Assembly: GCA_004380135.1 (NCBI GenBank)
Contig: QXCR01000066.1
Location: 1 to 64,000 of the forward strand
Length of the DNA stretch: 64,000 nt
Direction: 5' to 3'
DNA from: Stemphylium vesicarium
Lineage: Eukaryota; Ascomycota; Dothideomycetes; Pleosporales; Pleosporaceae
Numbering within the stretch: the first letter of the stretch is position 1; every line of letters starts with the position of its first letter. The notes beneath the pieces were generated by a model. That model was not told where the DNA came from, searched no databases, and saw only the letters and a list, made by a program, of their open reading frames with translations. A program made the position numbers and the translations under genes. Of the stretch, positions 1 to 10,826 are shown piece after piece.

Positions 1-800
1 GAACAAGGAGGAGTCAGTGACTCCAGGACCTGGGCATGATGCCAGGACCGACTACGATGAGGATATAAGGATGGAAAGGTTTCATTGTTTCTCTCGTTGT
101 GGTCAACTCTCATAGTTACATCTCTTACCCAGATTGCCAACTAGTTATTCTATCGCTCATATAGAATTGAATTGTCTTTACCGAATACCTACTATCCCAC
201 TTAGTCGCCAGACAACTCTACGGGCCTACCGCCATACAATACCTCGCCTGCCTTAGTACGGACCAGGACAGAGAAGTATCGCCGAACCCCGTATAACAGC
301 GCTCTGGGTGCGGGTCGCGAGATTCCGCGCAAGCGGAAGGTTAGCTTCAGCTGGAGGTGGCCCTTATCCGCGCCCTTCTAGCTGCGCGACTTCCTCTTCT
401 AGCTCACGTAATTATTAGAGGGCTAGGAGTTTATTGCGTCGCTCTTTAATAGCTTAAATGCGCTCCGTAAGCGTTATAGGTGCGTCCTTCTTTTATAGTT
501 CGCGTTCCTTGCGTAGTATTTATAGTAGGGTTAAGATACTAGAGCTTTAGCTTACTACCTTAGCTAGGTAGCCTAATCGTATAGAGAGAGCTATCTCTAG
601 ACTATTAGCTCTAAAGGAAGAAGAATTATTATATAAGAGGTAGTTATAAGTAATAGTATTTACTTTATATTATAATAGAATAGTAGGGGATAGCTCTATA
701 TTACTACACTAAGGGGGTGGTAGTAAGAAGAATAATTCTTGCCTCTCTTCCCTTACGCGAAGCGCAGGTTAAAAGTAGATATCTTCGCCAAGGCGCGAGT
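1..800. repeat. RIP-degraded repeat, class unknown
   Basis: This stretch begins with about 300 bp of ordinary composition that could be a retroelement end, then turns TA-rich from about 400. CpA and TpG are scarce while TpA is frequent and CpG persists, which is the pattern left by repeat-induced point mutation. Translation in any frame is full of TAA and TAG. I recognise no protein motif here, so the element class is open; an LTR element is one possibility for the first 300 bp. Confidence 0.5.
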
Positions 801-839
801 GCAAGAAGCAAACATGTTGGGACTGAATGCGCCTAACTG

Positions 840-1879
840 CAGGCCTTCGGCCTGAGTGTTACATTATATAGCTAAGTAATCGCGACTAAGTTATAATAAT
901 TAAGAGTATTAACGCGTTTAGCTAGTATCTTCTACTATTTATAATTCTATCTAGTAAGTAGCACTAGGCTACCTAGTACTACTACGTCCCTATAGACTAG
1001 ATAATAGTAGTAAGTAATAATAGCTAGATAATAGATAAGCTTAGCGTTAAGTGGGTAAAGCACTTTAATAGGTATACAGCGTCTCGTACGCGTGGAGTCT
1101 ACCGTCTCCTTATCCTAGATGGCCATAGCAGCCACGCTACGCCTGAGTTCGACTAGTACTGTACAGAGAACAAGATCATCACTCTCTGTATGCTAGCGCA
1201 CACGTCGCATCTACTCTAGCCGCTTGATGTAAGCTGCTTCTCTCCGCTTAAGCGCGCGTACGGTCACGAGATCTAGGAGCTAGCACGCTAAGGCGTCTAC
1301 CACGTTAATAAGATAGACTTTCTTATAATCTATATATAGATCTAGCTAGCTATATTTATATAGTAGAATATTCAGGTAGGCTTCTAAATAATAGGGCTTA
1401 TCTCTTTCTATCTAGACTATATATTATTATTACTTACTATTATCTAGACGCTATCTCTACTAAGGATAATAGTAAATAATAATGTTATATAGATAGTAGA
1501 GACGCCCTATCTAGTAGCGCAGCTTTAGTAGCAGGCTAAGTATCTTTAGGATCGGCTCCGCCAGCAATCATAAAGCCTAATAAACCAGCTTCTCCGCTAG
1601 GTTGTTAAAAACTGTCAGGTTGCAATGCAATCAGCAACAATACTTGCTGAAGAGAATAAGAAGCTACGTGCAGCTAGCCAGCGTCAGCAACGAAAGCAAG
1701 ACCAGCGGCGTCAGTATATAGCCCGTGGAGGAGCGCTACAGGGCCAACAGGGCCAGCAGCTCGCTATAGAGGCAGAAAGGGTGGCCGCAGAGGTGGAACA
1801 AGCTCTAGCTACTCCGGGACGTCAGCGCGCACCACCAACGTGTAGCAAGTGTCACGTTCAAGGACACACGCGGACTTAA
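840..1879 (+). pseudogene. Fot1/pogo-type DDE transposase relic, RIP-mutated
   Basis: Plus-strand translation of about 1100-1350 gives, between in-frame stops, the DDE_1 signature LLILDGHSSHATPEFD followed by ENKIITLC, HTSHLL and PLDVSCFSPLKRAYG. This is the second catalytic Asp region and downstream block of Fot1/pogo transposases. Several stops fall where the family has Gln, as expected from C-to-T changes of CAA/CAG. An 84-codon open stretch at 1625-1879 carries the Gln-rich C-terminus and the knuckle motif CSKCHVQGHTRT typical of fungal pogo transposases. The N-terminal helix-turn-helix part is not recognisable. Terminal inverted repeats were not found. The element is dead. Confidence 0.75.
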
Positions 1880-2226
1880 TGTAGATAGTAATAGACTAGC
1901 TATCTATAAAATTCTATGCCACTATCTTATGTTGTTGTGGAACTATCGTGCGGAGTGTCGCGTCAGGTTTGGTGGGGGTGGCCGGTGAGTGGTGTTGGCC
2001 GGTGAGTGGTGGAACACGTTAGCGTAAGTATATTAATAATACTGTCTAATAGCTAATAGCGACATGCGCGAGGATTGTGGTCTGATTGAATTCAAAATAC
2101 CCCTCGTTCGTCCCAGCACGGAGGGTGTCCCAGCACACAGGGAAGGGATGTTAGTCGCAATATTCATTCGTTGACTGTCGTTCTGTAGCTCATGTGCCTT
2201 CCACTCTAGACTATGAACATAGAAGC

Positions 2227-3204
2227 TTAAAACTCCTCTAACGTAATACCTGCATGCCTGAAATGACCTCTCGCACTCTCTTGCTTGCCGCCTACAACAT
2301 CAACACACCATTCCAGAAATGTGTCAAAACCCTGTTCGGGTGCGTCTTCAAAGGCCCGCCAGTTCTTCTTAATGAACGCTTTCAACTCGGCGAAGAACTC
2401 TTCGATTGGACTGAGATTAGGTGAGTAAGGAGGCAAGTACATGAGTTTGACACCAGCTTCATAGCACATCTGCTCGAGTCTCTCTGTGCGATGGAAGGAC
2501 GCATTGTCCATTACGAGCACAGACTTTGGCTCAGGCCACCTACCGTAATGCGGAAGCAGTTGCTCTATATAATCTTCAAAGACTGTGCTGTCTGTCGAGC
2601 CCTGACATACGCTTGAGAACAGGATCCTATCTTGTGTGTAAGCTGGTAGGATCTGATATCGTTGGTCGCGGTGGAACTTGGCAACCTGGACCGGGGCTAC
2701 GCCGTGAGGAGACCAGCCTGTGCGCCTGAAGTCGATGCGCTTATCGCAGCCAGATTCGTCGATGAAAACAAGGTGATAGGACTGGAACTGCGTTTGGTTA
2801 TAGAGGTAAAAGTCTCGCAGCTCCGCGTTCTGCTCAGCAGCGATCTGTCGAGCCGCTTTCTTTGACCATCCCATTGCTGTCAGGCTTCTACTAATGCTGA
2901 AAGTTGACACGAGAATGTCAAACTCGTCCCACAAGAAGACGGCCATCTCCTCTTGGTACAGCCCAGACTTTTCCAGCAGGTGTTCACGCAGGGCGTCTAG
3001 CATAGGCGGTGTGATCGATCGCGGCCTCCCATTTCCGTTTGCAGGAGCCTTGGTGGAGTCAAAGTGGCGAAGATTGGACTTGATTGCTTTGGATGAACGC
3101 TCGCTGCAGCCGGCTACCGAGGCCATTTGAGCAGTAGTAAGCGTCCCGGCTTGAATCATATCCCGAATTAGGTTATGCTGCGCGGGAGCGAGGTTTGGCG
3201 CCAT
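2227..3204 (-). CDS. Tc1/mariner-type DDE_3 transposase, intact
   Basis: This single-exon frame encodes 325 residues and reads as an intact Tc1/mariner superfamily transposase that would cut and paste its element at TA sites. The N-terminal part has a helix-turn-helix (about residues 10-60) and a second HTH-like segment. The catalytic core shows FIDESG (first Asp), VMDNASFH (second Asp) and YLPPYSPNLSPIEEFF, where the third acidic residue lies 34 residues after the second Asp, giving DD34E. I chose the ATG at 3204 because the longer open frame begins with GTG. Base composition is normal and there are no RIP stops, in contrast to the degraded relic beside it, so this copy is either recent or single-copy. 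No matching terminal inverted repeats were found in the flanks, so the element ends are undefined and mobility is unproven. Confidence 0.85.
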   Translation of the reverse strand: MAPNLAPAQHNLIRDMIQAGTLTTAQMASVAGCSERSSKAIKSNLRHFDSTKAPANGNGRPRSITPPMLDALREHLLEKSGLYQEEMAVFLWDEFDILVSTFSISRSLTAMGWSKKAARQIAAEQNAELRDFYLYNQTQFQSYHLVFIDESGCDKRIDFRRTGWSPHGVAPVQVAKFHRDQRYQILPAYTQDRILFSSVCQGSTDSTVFEDYIEQLLPHYGRWPEPKSVLVMDNASFHRTERLEQMCYEAGVKLMYLPPYSPNLSPIEEFFAELKAFIKKNWRAFEDAPEQGFDTFLEWCVDVVGGKQESARGHFRHAGITLEEF

Positions 3205-3481
3205 GTGCACAGTAGAAGGTCTCTGAAGGTCAGGTTGACTGCCGTCATGAACACCGGAAGCGAGGTTGGCCCGTGGCGGCGGGGTTAGCAGGCTGAGCAG
3301 GCTGAGCGGGCTGAACGACCAACTGCTAACGACAACAGCAACCAGGCATTCCCTATTGCCTCGACCGCCACTATGCCACGCCCGCTTTGCGTCTCAGGTC
3401 CGTGACAGCCCTCGCGCACGATGCTGGTATACATCCTCTGTCCCACTCCACACTCCTGTCGGCTTGGACCGAATTGACGCA

Positions 3482-3984
3482 ATGCCACGAATCTTCGGCT
3501 TCGGCTTCGGCTTCGGCTTCGGCTCGAAGAAAAGCAAGACGCAAGTACATCTCGCGGGCAGCTTTCTGCTTTACATACTAACACACAGGCAGGCTCCTGC
3601 AGAACTCTCAGCGTCCTCAGCGTCGGCAGAGGCAGCTGCTGCAGTTGCACATGGCCTGCAAGTGGTAGCTGAAGGCGCCAACCCGATCGTCGAGTATATT
3701 TCTCACTGCTTGGGTAGTGCGTTAACAGCTAACCTAATTGCAGTATCGTCGCCGATCATGGCCTGAACAAACACCGCGAGAAGACGCGGACAACGAGCGG
3801 CGGCGTCAACTGGCTGCGCGACCTCCTCCCGCACGACCTCCTTAACGCGCGCATACTCAGCTAGAGCTACGATGAAAACACGCATAGCCGCTCCCGCGTG
3901 AGCTGCCAGTACAATTCGACCACGCTCGAACACTGGTGTCAGCGCCAGGAACACGGCAGCCACCTCAGTCGTTCCCCTGGCCTC
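3482..3984 (+). pseudogene. N-terminal fragment of an NLR-associated alpha/beta-hydrolase
   Basis: Two short introns (3545-3592 and about 3693-3742, both GT..AG) join three exons into a protein that starts MPRIFGFGFGFGFGSKKSK and continues with HGLQVVAEGANPIV, then DIVADHGLNKHREKT, GGVNWLRDLLPHDLLNARILS. That order matches the start of the fungal serine-hydrolase (DUF676/SesB-like) domain that often precedes NACHT or NB-ARC modules in fungal NLR-like proteins. A TAG follows ILS, where relatives usually have an aromatic residue. The frame then continues as SYDENTHSRSRVSCQYN, again family-like, before losing similarity near 3940. The nucleophile motif and everything after it are absent. The gene is a truncated, stop-bearing relic. 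Role in incompatibility or immunity is inferred from the family only. Confidence 0.65.
3494..3523 (+). repeat. (TTCGGC)5 hexamer repeat
   Basis: Five perfect TTCGGC units encode a Phe-Gly run in the first exon of the hydrolase fragment. Copy number could vary by slippage. Confidence 0.9.
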
Positions 3985-4880
3985 GCCTTCCTGTCGAGCT
4001 GAAGCTCAGGGTCTTAGGGAAGCTGTTCCGACAGAGTGAGACACTGAAAATCACCGCCTTCGTAATAGAGCGGCCACAAGCTACAACTCAGTCCATGCTC
4101 CCTGTAGAAGAAGCAACAGGCACGAGATACTCCTTCCGACTCCAAGCCAAAGTGCCAAAGGCTCTAGTCTCTTACAGAGACCATCCGAATTGGCGCGTGA
4201 ACAATTGCGGTCCGAGCTACTGGGATCTGGATGATCTAAGTGTATTGTTGGCGGCGCGCACAACAAACAAAGAGTTTGCAGTCCTCATACAAGAAGTCTT
4301 CTTCGGCGAAAACACATTCGAGCTTCACGACGACACAGCCACGCTGACAAGCTTGAGCGGTGAACGACAAGATTGCCGTCCGCATCGTCCTTGCGCGGAG
4401 CCCAGCTGTTCACACAACGCTCGGGTCGTTGCCCATCGCTGGCTCGAGCTCATGATGAAGCATAAATGCCTTGCCCTGATCCGCAGGCTCAACGTCGACA
4501 TCAATCTCAAAGAGAACAGCCAGGCAAAGTGGCACGTGCGACGCACCTTCCAGGTACTGGTGTGCATGCCACATCTGCGTCGTCTAGTCATCACTGGGGA
4601 AATGAGCTGCTTCTGGAAATCTGGAGGGGAGATGAACAAAGACCTCCACTTTCCCTTCGAGAACGTGGCCACCGAGTGGCACGAGTGGCCGGGCTTGCCG
4701 ATGCTTGCGTGGGCGGAATCAGCGTTAGGTTCGAGGTCGACGACGGAGAAGGGTAAGATCAGAGATAATACGGCATTGACGGTGTTCGTGCCTCAGTGTC
4801 GCGACGTGCAGGAGTGGATCCAGGAGCTGATGAAGCTGGACGATGAGGATGACAAGAAGTTCTGGGTGGAGGAAGATTAG
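3888..4880 (+). pseudogene. F-box-like orphan, 5' end missing
   Basis: An open frame of about 330 codons runs to the TAG at 4878-4880. It begins after a stop at 3885 and contains no ATG before the first recognisable motif, PRLPVELKLRVLGKLF, which resembles the first helix of an F-box. The rest (NWRVNNCGPSYWDLDD, HMPHLRRL-like segments, acidic C-terminus DDEDDKKF) looks like the large class of dothideomycete F-box-type orphans, many thought to be substrate adaptors of SCF ubiquitin ligases. Its start overlaps in another frame the broken end of the hydrolase fragment, so the natural first exon seems lost at a rearrangement junction near 3940. An unseen upstream exon is the alternative. Function is unknown. 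Confidence 0.5.
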
Positions 4881-5669
4881 CTTAGCCGCCTGAGGGCTTC
4901 GCCAACGCGACGGTCCGTCAGGCTATTGCGACGATTCGTGCGAGGCAGAGCGTGCAGCAGAAGCGCAAGCTGAAGGCATGGGACGTGGAGAGCGAGGAAG
5001 ATGAGTAGCTGCTACATAGTCGTGGAGGAGGTCGGCTTCTGCACCAAGGCCGAGTATCTGTTCGTATGTACCTCAGTTGGTTGAAAAGGGGCTTTGGGAC
5101 TGTCTTGATTTGGGCATTGTCCTTATTTAGGGCGACGAGGCGCTAGACGTAGAGATAACTAGGGCTAGGGCCTTACTTAAAGTATGTCTTGCTTGTGATA
5201 CCAACGCAGCAAAAGACTGATGACGAGCAATGGACGAAATGCAAGCGGGTCGGAGCTGGCATCATGCTTGGCAAATACATCAAACTTGAGGGAAGATAGG
5301 GTCGAGGTACGGATACTCTAGAACTCTCATATCCGCTCAAGCAGCGCGGATTCGTGGCCAAATGGCTGTTAGACCATATATACTACGCAAAACCTGCGAT
5401 ACCGACGCGATTGCTGTGCTGCTCGTGACTTAGAGCGCTCATTCTTTACCAAGCCTCGCAGACGACTTCCTCTTCCTCTTTTGTTGGCGTGTCCAGGTAG
5501 CCCTGTTCGCAGCATCATCGGTGCTCTTTCCCTAGATCAATGTCGCCAGGGATAGTGAAGAGGGGAGGGATTACCATAGAATCCTCCATGTCTATACTGT
5601 GGTATACAAGCTTGATCCTGCGGTCCATGGGGTGAGGCATTACGATCCCTCGAAGTGGTACGCTTGACT
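4881..5669. other. Gene-poor spacer with a short coding-like remnant
   Basis: Positions 4899-5009 on the plus strand read GFANATVRQAIATIRARQSV and end EEDE plus stop, a credible protein C-terminus with no start; it may be debris of another gene. The remainder to the end of the permease gene shows no supported gene. Confidence 0.35.
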
Positions 5670-7881
5670 TTAAAACAAGGCCCTTCTAATCATGGCGCCA
5701 AGCTTAGCAAGCGTGCTACACACGCTCTTCAACCATCCAACCGTCTCCACATGCACTCTTCTCTCACTTCCGTCACTCTTGGATGCGAGCTTATCCAAGA
5801 TATCATCCTTGATCGCTTTCGGCGTCTGGGCAGAGTCATGATACACTGTGACCTTGAGGCCAAAAGTTTTGCCGATTGGCTGTTGGAGGATGACAATGAC
5901 CGCCCAATAGATGAAGCTTGCAGCCATGAATATGCTGATGACAGCCGGCCACCAGTATCTTGGGATCTTCCCAGTCGATCGATCTTTGGCTGCAAAGACA
6001 AGGATCACGACATTGGCGCCGGCGAAGATGACTGAGAACGCTCGTAAGAGGTATTTGTTGTTGAAGAATGTTAGAGGATAAGGCTGTCCGGTGCTTTCTT
6101 GCCTTCGCCTCTGAAGCCAAATGAGTCCAATGGCTACGAATGCTAGTGTTCCGATCAGTATGTTATTGCCTCTTGGATCGCTGATCTTTTGCTTACTGCT
6201 AACGATGACATGACCGTAGGTATAGAGACCAACGGCGAAAGAATAGCCATCAGAATCGACTGGTGTAGCTGTGATGTAGATAACGGATGTAATCCAGTGG
6301 AGAAAGAGGGCTCCTTTCGGTGTTTGACTATCCTGTGATAGCTGCCTCCAGAATGGAAGGATCCTTTGGATTGCGATCGATTGCTTGACTGAAACAAAAG
6401 TCAGTCACGGAACGAAGTCGTCAAGGCATAGGTCAGCAAACCTTTGGCCGCAGTATACGTGACCGCAATGATATTTCCGAAAGCAGACAGCGCAATGCAT
6501 ATCTTGAAAGCTCCCGACGAGTGGAAGACGAGAGGTGCAAACTTTAGCGAGGTGACTAAGTCGTTGTTCTTGTCCGTGAAGTTCTCGAACGGCAGGACTC
6601 GGTACTAGGTGTACGTAATCAGCCTCATGGTCCGTACTACTGTCAAGGTCGCTACATGGTGCACATACTAATGTAACAGTTACCAGAACATATAGTACCC
6701 ATACAGTGCATACACCTAGAAGCGCTCCGATGTTGAGGATCCGTTTCGGCGTTAGTGTTCCACGATTTCGAATTTCGCCAGCGACCTAGTATTGTCAGTC
6801 CAGTTTCTTTAGCTTCAAGAAAGAAGTGACTAACGTAGTTGGCGTTCTCCCAGCCTAGTCAATGTTAGCGGAACTGATGGGCCTACATCCGTAGTACTTG
6901 AGACTTACCTTGATAGGAATAGAAGATGAAGACCATTGCAGCCATTCCGTCACTGCTGGAACTCCTATCAAAGTTCTCGTTCCACTTCGAACCGTGCTTG
7001 CCACTATATACAATGCCAGCGATGAAGACAACCAGTAGCAGAACTACTTTGTAGCATGCGATGAACTTATTGAGGAAGAGACCCGCATGGGCAGCGAACC
7101 AGTGTATACCACAAGCGACAGTGATCACTGTGACGGCGATGAAACGCACCAGGCGATCGTCAAGTTCGGCCGAGGCATTGACTTCTGGAAGTGCAGCAAG
7201 TAGGATGTGTTTCGCGAACTGTATTGCGTTGCCATAAGAGTTGGCCAACGTGAGGAAAAAGCCAGAGAAAAGTATCGTAGCCAGAAGGTCTGGGGCGTAG
7301 AAAACCTCGTCAAGGTAGACGAGCTCTGCACCGTTGTATGGCAGGGCATTTCCGAACTCCAGATAGACGAGAAGGAATACTGCCGTCCAAAGACCACCGA
7401 CAGTCCATAAAGCAACACTTAAGCCTCTTGAATGAGTGAATGTCAGAACGACGCTCGGTGTAGAGAATATCCCGGTGCCAATTTGCTTGTTGAGAACAAG
7501 CGCTGCGACATCAAGTATGCTCAAGCTGGGTGGAGCTAATTGGATTCGATTTTCGTCGAATTCGGTTCTTGGGGTTGAGCGGGATGCTTTACTGGACGTG
7601 TTTGAGTCTGTGCGGTCGTTGTTGGAAGGTATATTCTCCTCTGCGCCGTTTCCTTGTGCATGCGTTGTCGGTATAGGGCTGGGCTCATCGGGCATTGGGT
7701 TCGAAGAAGGACCTGGAGTTCCTGTGTCGCGCCTATCCCTCTCACGAGAAGAGCGGCGAAGCAAACTTCGGACTGAAGCTGATCTGACGCGATGCTGTGC
7801 TGTCGGATGACGATGTTCCGGTCTTTGGTGCATCTCAAGATGCTCATTGGCCGGATGGACCTGGATAGAGTTGTGCGACAT
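5670..7881 (-). CDS. APC-family amino-acid permease, Mup1-like
   Basis: The CDS is complement(join(5670..6388, 6442..6604, 6669..6785, 6835..6854, 6909..7881)), 663 residues. After a Ser/Arg/Pro-rich cytosolic tail of about 125 residues comes SILDVAALVLNKQIGTGIFS, the first helix and unwound GTGIF substrate segment of APC/LAT transporters, closest to high-affinity methionine permeases. About 12 hydrophobic segments follow, with YSYQGWENANY and AGEIRNRGTLTPK in the sixth-helix and loop region that is strongly conserved in this family. It should import amino acids across the plasma membrane by proton symport; methionine is an inference. The ATG at 7881 was chosen since the longer frame starts at a TTG. 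One exon is only 20 bp; it joins YSYQG to the AGE motif in phase, which supports it. The N-tail is longer than usual for Mup1. Confidence 0.82.
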
Positions 7882-9111
7882 CTCCTTGATTCGTTTGGCC
7901 AAGGCCTGAAAGGCCGTGCGGATTGTGTTAATAGTCGAGCGCAATGAATAGAGTGACGATTGAGCCAATCTAGCGTAAAGCCGTTGCTCATTGAAGTCGA
8001 CCAAGGTCAAGACTTAGCCATGAACCGGCGCTGCAAGATCGTGGAATGTGAACTGTGCAGCGAGTGACCCTCCAAGGCATGCTCGGATTTATGTTCACAA
8101 TTCTTGGACCCTCCTACTGCCATGCTCTTGAACGCCGTCATTATTGCTTGAGAACTCAGCCCTCCGCGAGCCGCACCCATAGCCTCCTCAGGACCGGTAA
8201 GAGCTTTCTGGAGGACCACGGCGCCTAGGTACTAATCTGCCATGCCAAGTCCGGGTGTGGTTACACGAAAATCAATAGTACCAATAGCAATAGCTGCTCG
8301 TATTCTCGGCCCAGATTTTGAGATCATTCGATGACTGCACAGCCAGCGCATCGACTTGCCTTGTTGCCTGTCGGACCCCAGATAACATATTTCAGCCGAC
8401 CGGCGAGGTTTTTGAAGGAAATTCGTCGCCGTCTCAAATCCGCCTAGGCATACAAGAGCGATTGCGACTCCGCGATGGTTGCCAAACAGACCGAGCAATA
8501 CGATATCCAGGTGATCAGCCACAGGTGCGATGAAACAGCCTCTTGACAAGCAAATCTGAGTGTATCTAGATACATACGCATGGCTCTCTTCGAGGAATAT
8601 GTGAACTCGAAAATCGACCGGTTTGGAGAGAACTGGAGCTACAGTGTAAGCCATTTCCGAGAGTCTTCATCGCAGCTAATCGGTCAAGGTGGCTCGCGAC
8701 AATCGCATCACTTTCACAGCTCTAGAACCCTTGTCTGAGGCGAGTTCAGCTTTGACGTGCGCCCAGGTGCATGCAACTGACGCTGCTTCAGGAAGAGATT
8801 AGCGAGCTCCAGTGGCGAAGTCAAGAAGCGCGGGATGACCCCTTTATTGACTGATTGGCGAGGCTTTGACTGACTGCGATCGCCAAGGGGGGCTGTGGGG
8901 TGTCAGATAACAACGTTGGCGAACTCTGACATTTCATACGTGAGCCAAGCGAAGTGGCTGATGGCACCTGGCGACAGGCTGATCTCGAGTTGCACTCGCC
9001 AGGATGAGTGCTTGAGTTATAACTGTATGAATCTTCGCAAATCAGTTCAAAGTGTCGTTCCTTCATAGAGAAAACGTACATCCGCGTTTAAAGCATTCAA
9101 CAGCATAAGAT
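7882..9111. other. Intergenic, no supported gene
   Basis: Promoter side of both the permease (-) and the CorA-like gene (+). A 140-codon minus-strand frame (8232-8654) and a short plus-strand start at 8581 (MALFEEYVNSKIDRFGENW) exist, but neither extends into a recognisable protein or gives a consistent splice model. Confidence 0.4.
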
Positions 9112-10826
9112 ATGACGACGACTTTGCAACCATCAGCAGCAACGCAACAGCCCCCAGCCACATGTATTTTTGACACCAGGTATTTCGCAGCTCTGCTAAG
9201 TGCAAATTTTGAACACACCTTGGGGCCGGAGAGTGAATTGCAGCTGAAGTTGATCGAGGTGGGAGCAAAAGGTGATCCCGTGAAGGTCTATTTGTGAATC
9301 GTTTCCTAACGTGTCTCTCACAGATTGGAGGTTCACGGATCACAAACAGCTTGATACGTACCTCGAGAAGACCCAATTCTCAGGTACTCGAATAATGAAA
9401 GTATCATTTCTCTTGGCCCGGAACTCCACTGACTTGGTCAGACTGGTACCGCAAAGGTTTTCATGGGACCGCCTCGCGATCTCCGAGCACGCGCTGCATA
9501 GCTTGATCAGCTACTTCAAGATTTTTCCGGCATTTTTAGAGGTGCTGTGTGCTTTCGGTAGACGGAGCCAGAGGTCCAGCAACTCCCTGGGAGGATGCTA
9601 TAGCTGGCAAAATGGCAGCGTGTCGGGTGAGCTGGGACGCGTTCCGCAAGACCCATCGCCCAGCTTACCAGTCATAGAGACATGTTATCTGCTCAAGATA
9701 GTTGAGCAGCATGGCAGAGTTGAGCTGGAAGAGCCTTGGTCGATTAGGCAATTAGGCGTGTATCACCAACACGACGCGGACTCGGGAAACGACACATTCA
9801 TATTGTTGAATCCGATGGGGTCTTTCCAGGAGCGTCTCCGCGACGTGAAACTGAGCCTGGAACGCCACCTATCACCCCGAGATATACATCATCTTGCCTT
9901 GTCGCATTCAGTCTGGCAATGGAGATGGTACCTTACCTTTTGGGAGGAACAGCTCGAGAGGCTAGTAAGCTGCCCATCGCAAGCCGCGGATCCATAGAAG
10001 AACCACACTGACCGGGAATCAGATCGCGAAGGCGCACGTTTCGCAGGTGCGAGACCGGGCTAAGACGGAAAACATGCCTGTATTGACCATTGAACACTCC
10101 GATTTCCAGGATGTCCAAGTGATAAACGACCGCATGAATGCGGCGAAGTACATTGTGGGGTCCAACGTTGACATCTGCTCAAAGATGAAGGCCAAACTTC
10201 TCAACGACCAAGGAACTGACCTGTTTTTGGACGAATTCAGCCTTCAGTCCAGACGTGTCGAAAGCTTGCTTGAGCGTGCGAGGAGTGGGTCCAGCCTAGT
10301 TCGTAATAGGTCCACTTGCCAATTGGTAGAAAATTCCACTGATACCTTGGATAGATGCAAGACATCATATCTTTCCGAGGCTTAGACTCCCTCCGGACCA
10401 GCAGCGAGAATTCGAACGAGATGGCGCGCTTAGCCGATATTGACAGCAAGAACATGGTGAAGCTCACAACGAAATCGCAGCGAGACGCTTCGACTTTGAA
10501 AAAGGTGACATGGCTTACGTCAATCTATCTTCCCGCCTCATTTGTATCTGTAAGTCGAATCGACCCAAAGTTCCGGGTGATAACAGCTGACCGTTGCGTA
10601 CCAGCAATTCTTGAGCATGGGTTATCTCACGGTCGATTCCAAGGCAAGCCCAGTCTCACTCAATTTCGCCGCGGAGATGTGGATTTTTGTGGTGCTCACG
10701 TTTCTGTTCCTCGCCGTGACATTGGGAGCGTGGGTCTTGCTGGATCGACCGCGCAAGATATTATGGTGGCGTAAGCAGCGCGTGATCGATCTCGAGAAGG
10801 CTAGAGTGGCCAATATAGAGGACTAA
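9112..10826 (+). CDS. CorA-like membrane protein
   Basis: The CDS is join(9112..9271, 9324..9964, 10023..10298, 10355..10549, 10605..10826), 497 residues; every join keeps phase. The long N-terminal soluble part (LDTYLEKTQ, ISEHALHSLISYFKI, WSIRQLGVYHQ) matches the cytoplasmic region of the CorA-like proteins expanded in dothideomycetes. A helical stalk (RRVESLLERARSGSSL, NMVKLTTKSQRDASTLKKVT) leads to a first transmembrane helix (WLTSIYLPASFVSQFLSMGY, about residues 412-431) and a second (MWIFVVLTFLFLAVTLGAW, about 447-465), followed by a basic tail. Classical CorA has Gly-Met-Asn after the first helix. Here the place is taken by SMGYLT, so Mg2+ transport cannot be assumed. Likely a pentameric membrane protein; substrate and signal unknown. 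It sits next to a kinase of equally unknown role. Confidence 0.82.

Noticed and set aside
2100..2145. Repeated TCCCAGCAC words as a transposon terminal repeat
   Set aside because: No inverted counterpart was found on the other side of the transposase.
2526..3130. Several plus-strand frames opposite the Tc1 transposase
   Set aside because: They are antisense shadows of a clearly conserved transposase.
8232..8654. 140-codon ATG frame on the minus strand
   Set aside because: No motif, no splice partners, odd composition, and it lies in the promoter region between two divergent genes; it is probably a chance frame.
8581..8840. Possible small spliced gene on the plus strand starting MALFEEYVNSKIDRFGEN
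   Set aside because: The start looks coding-like, but the only introns that keep it open are implausibly short or have inconsistent phase.
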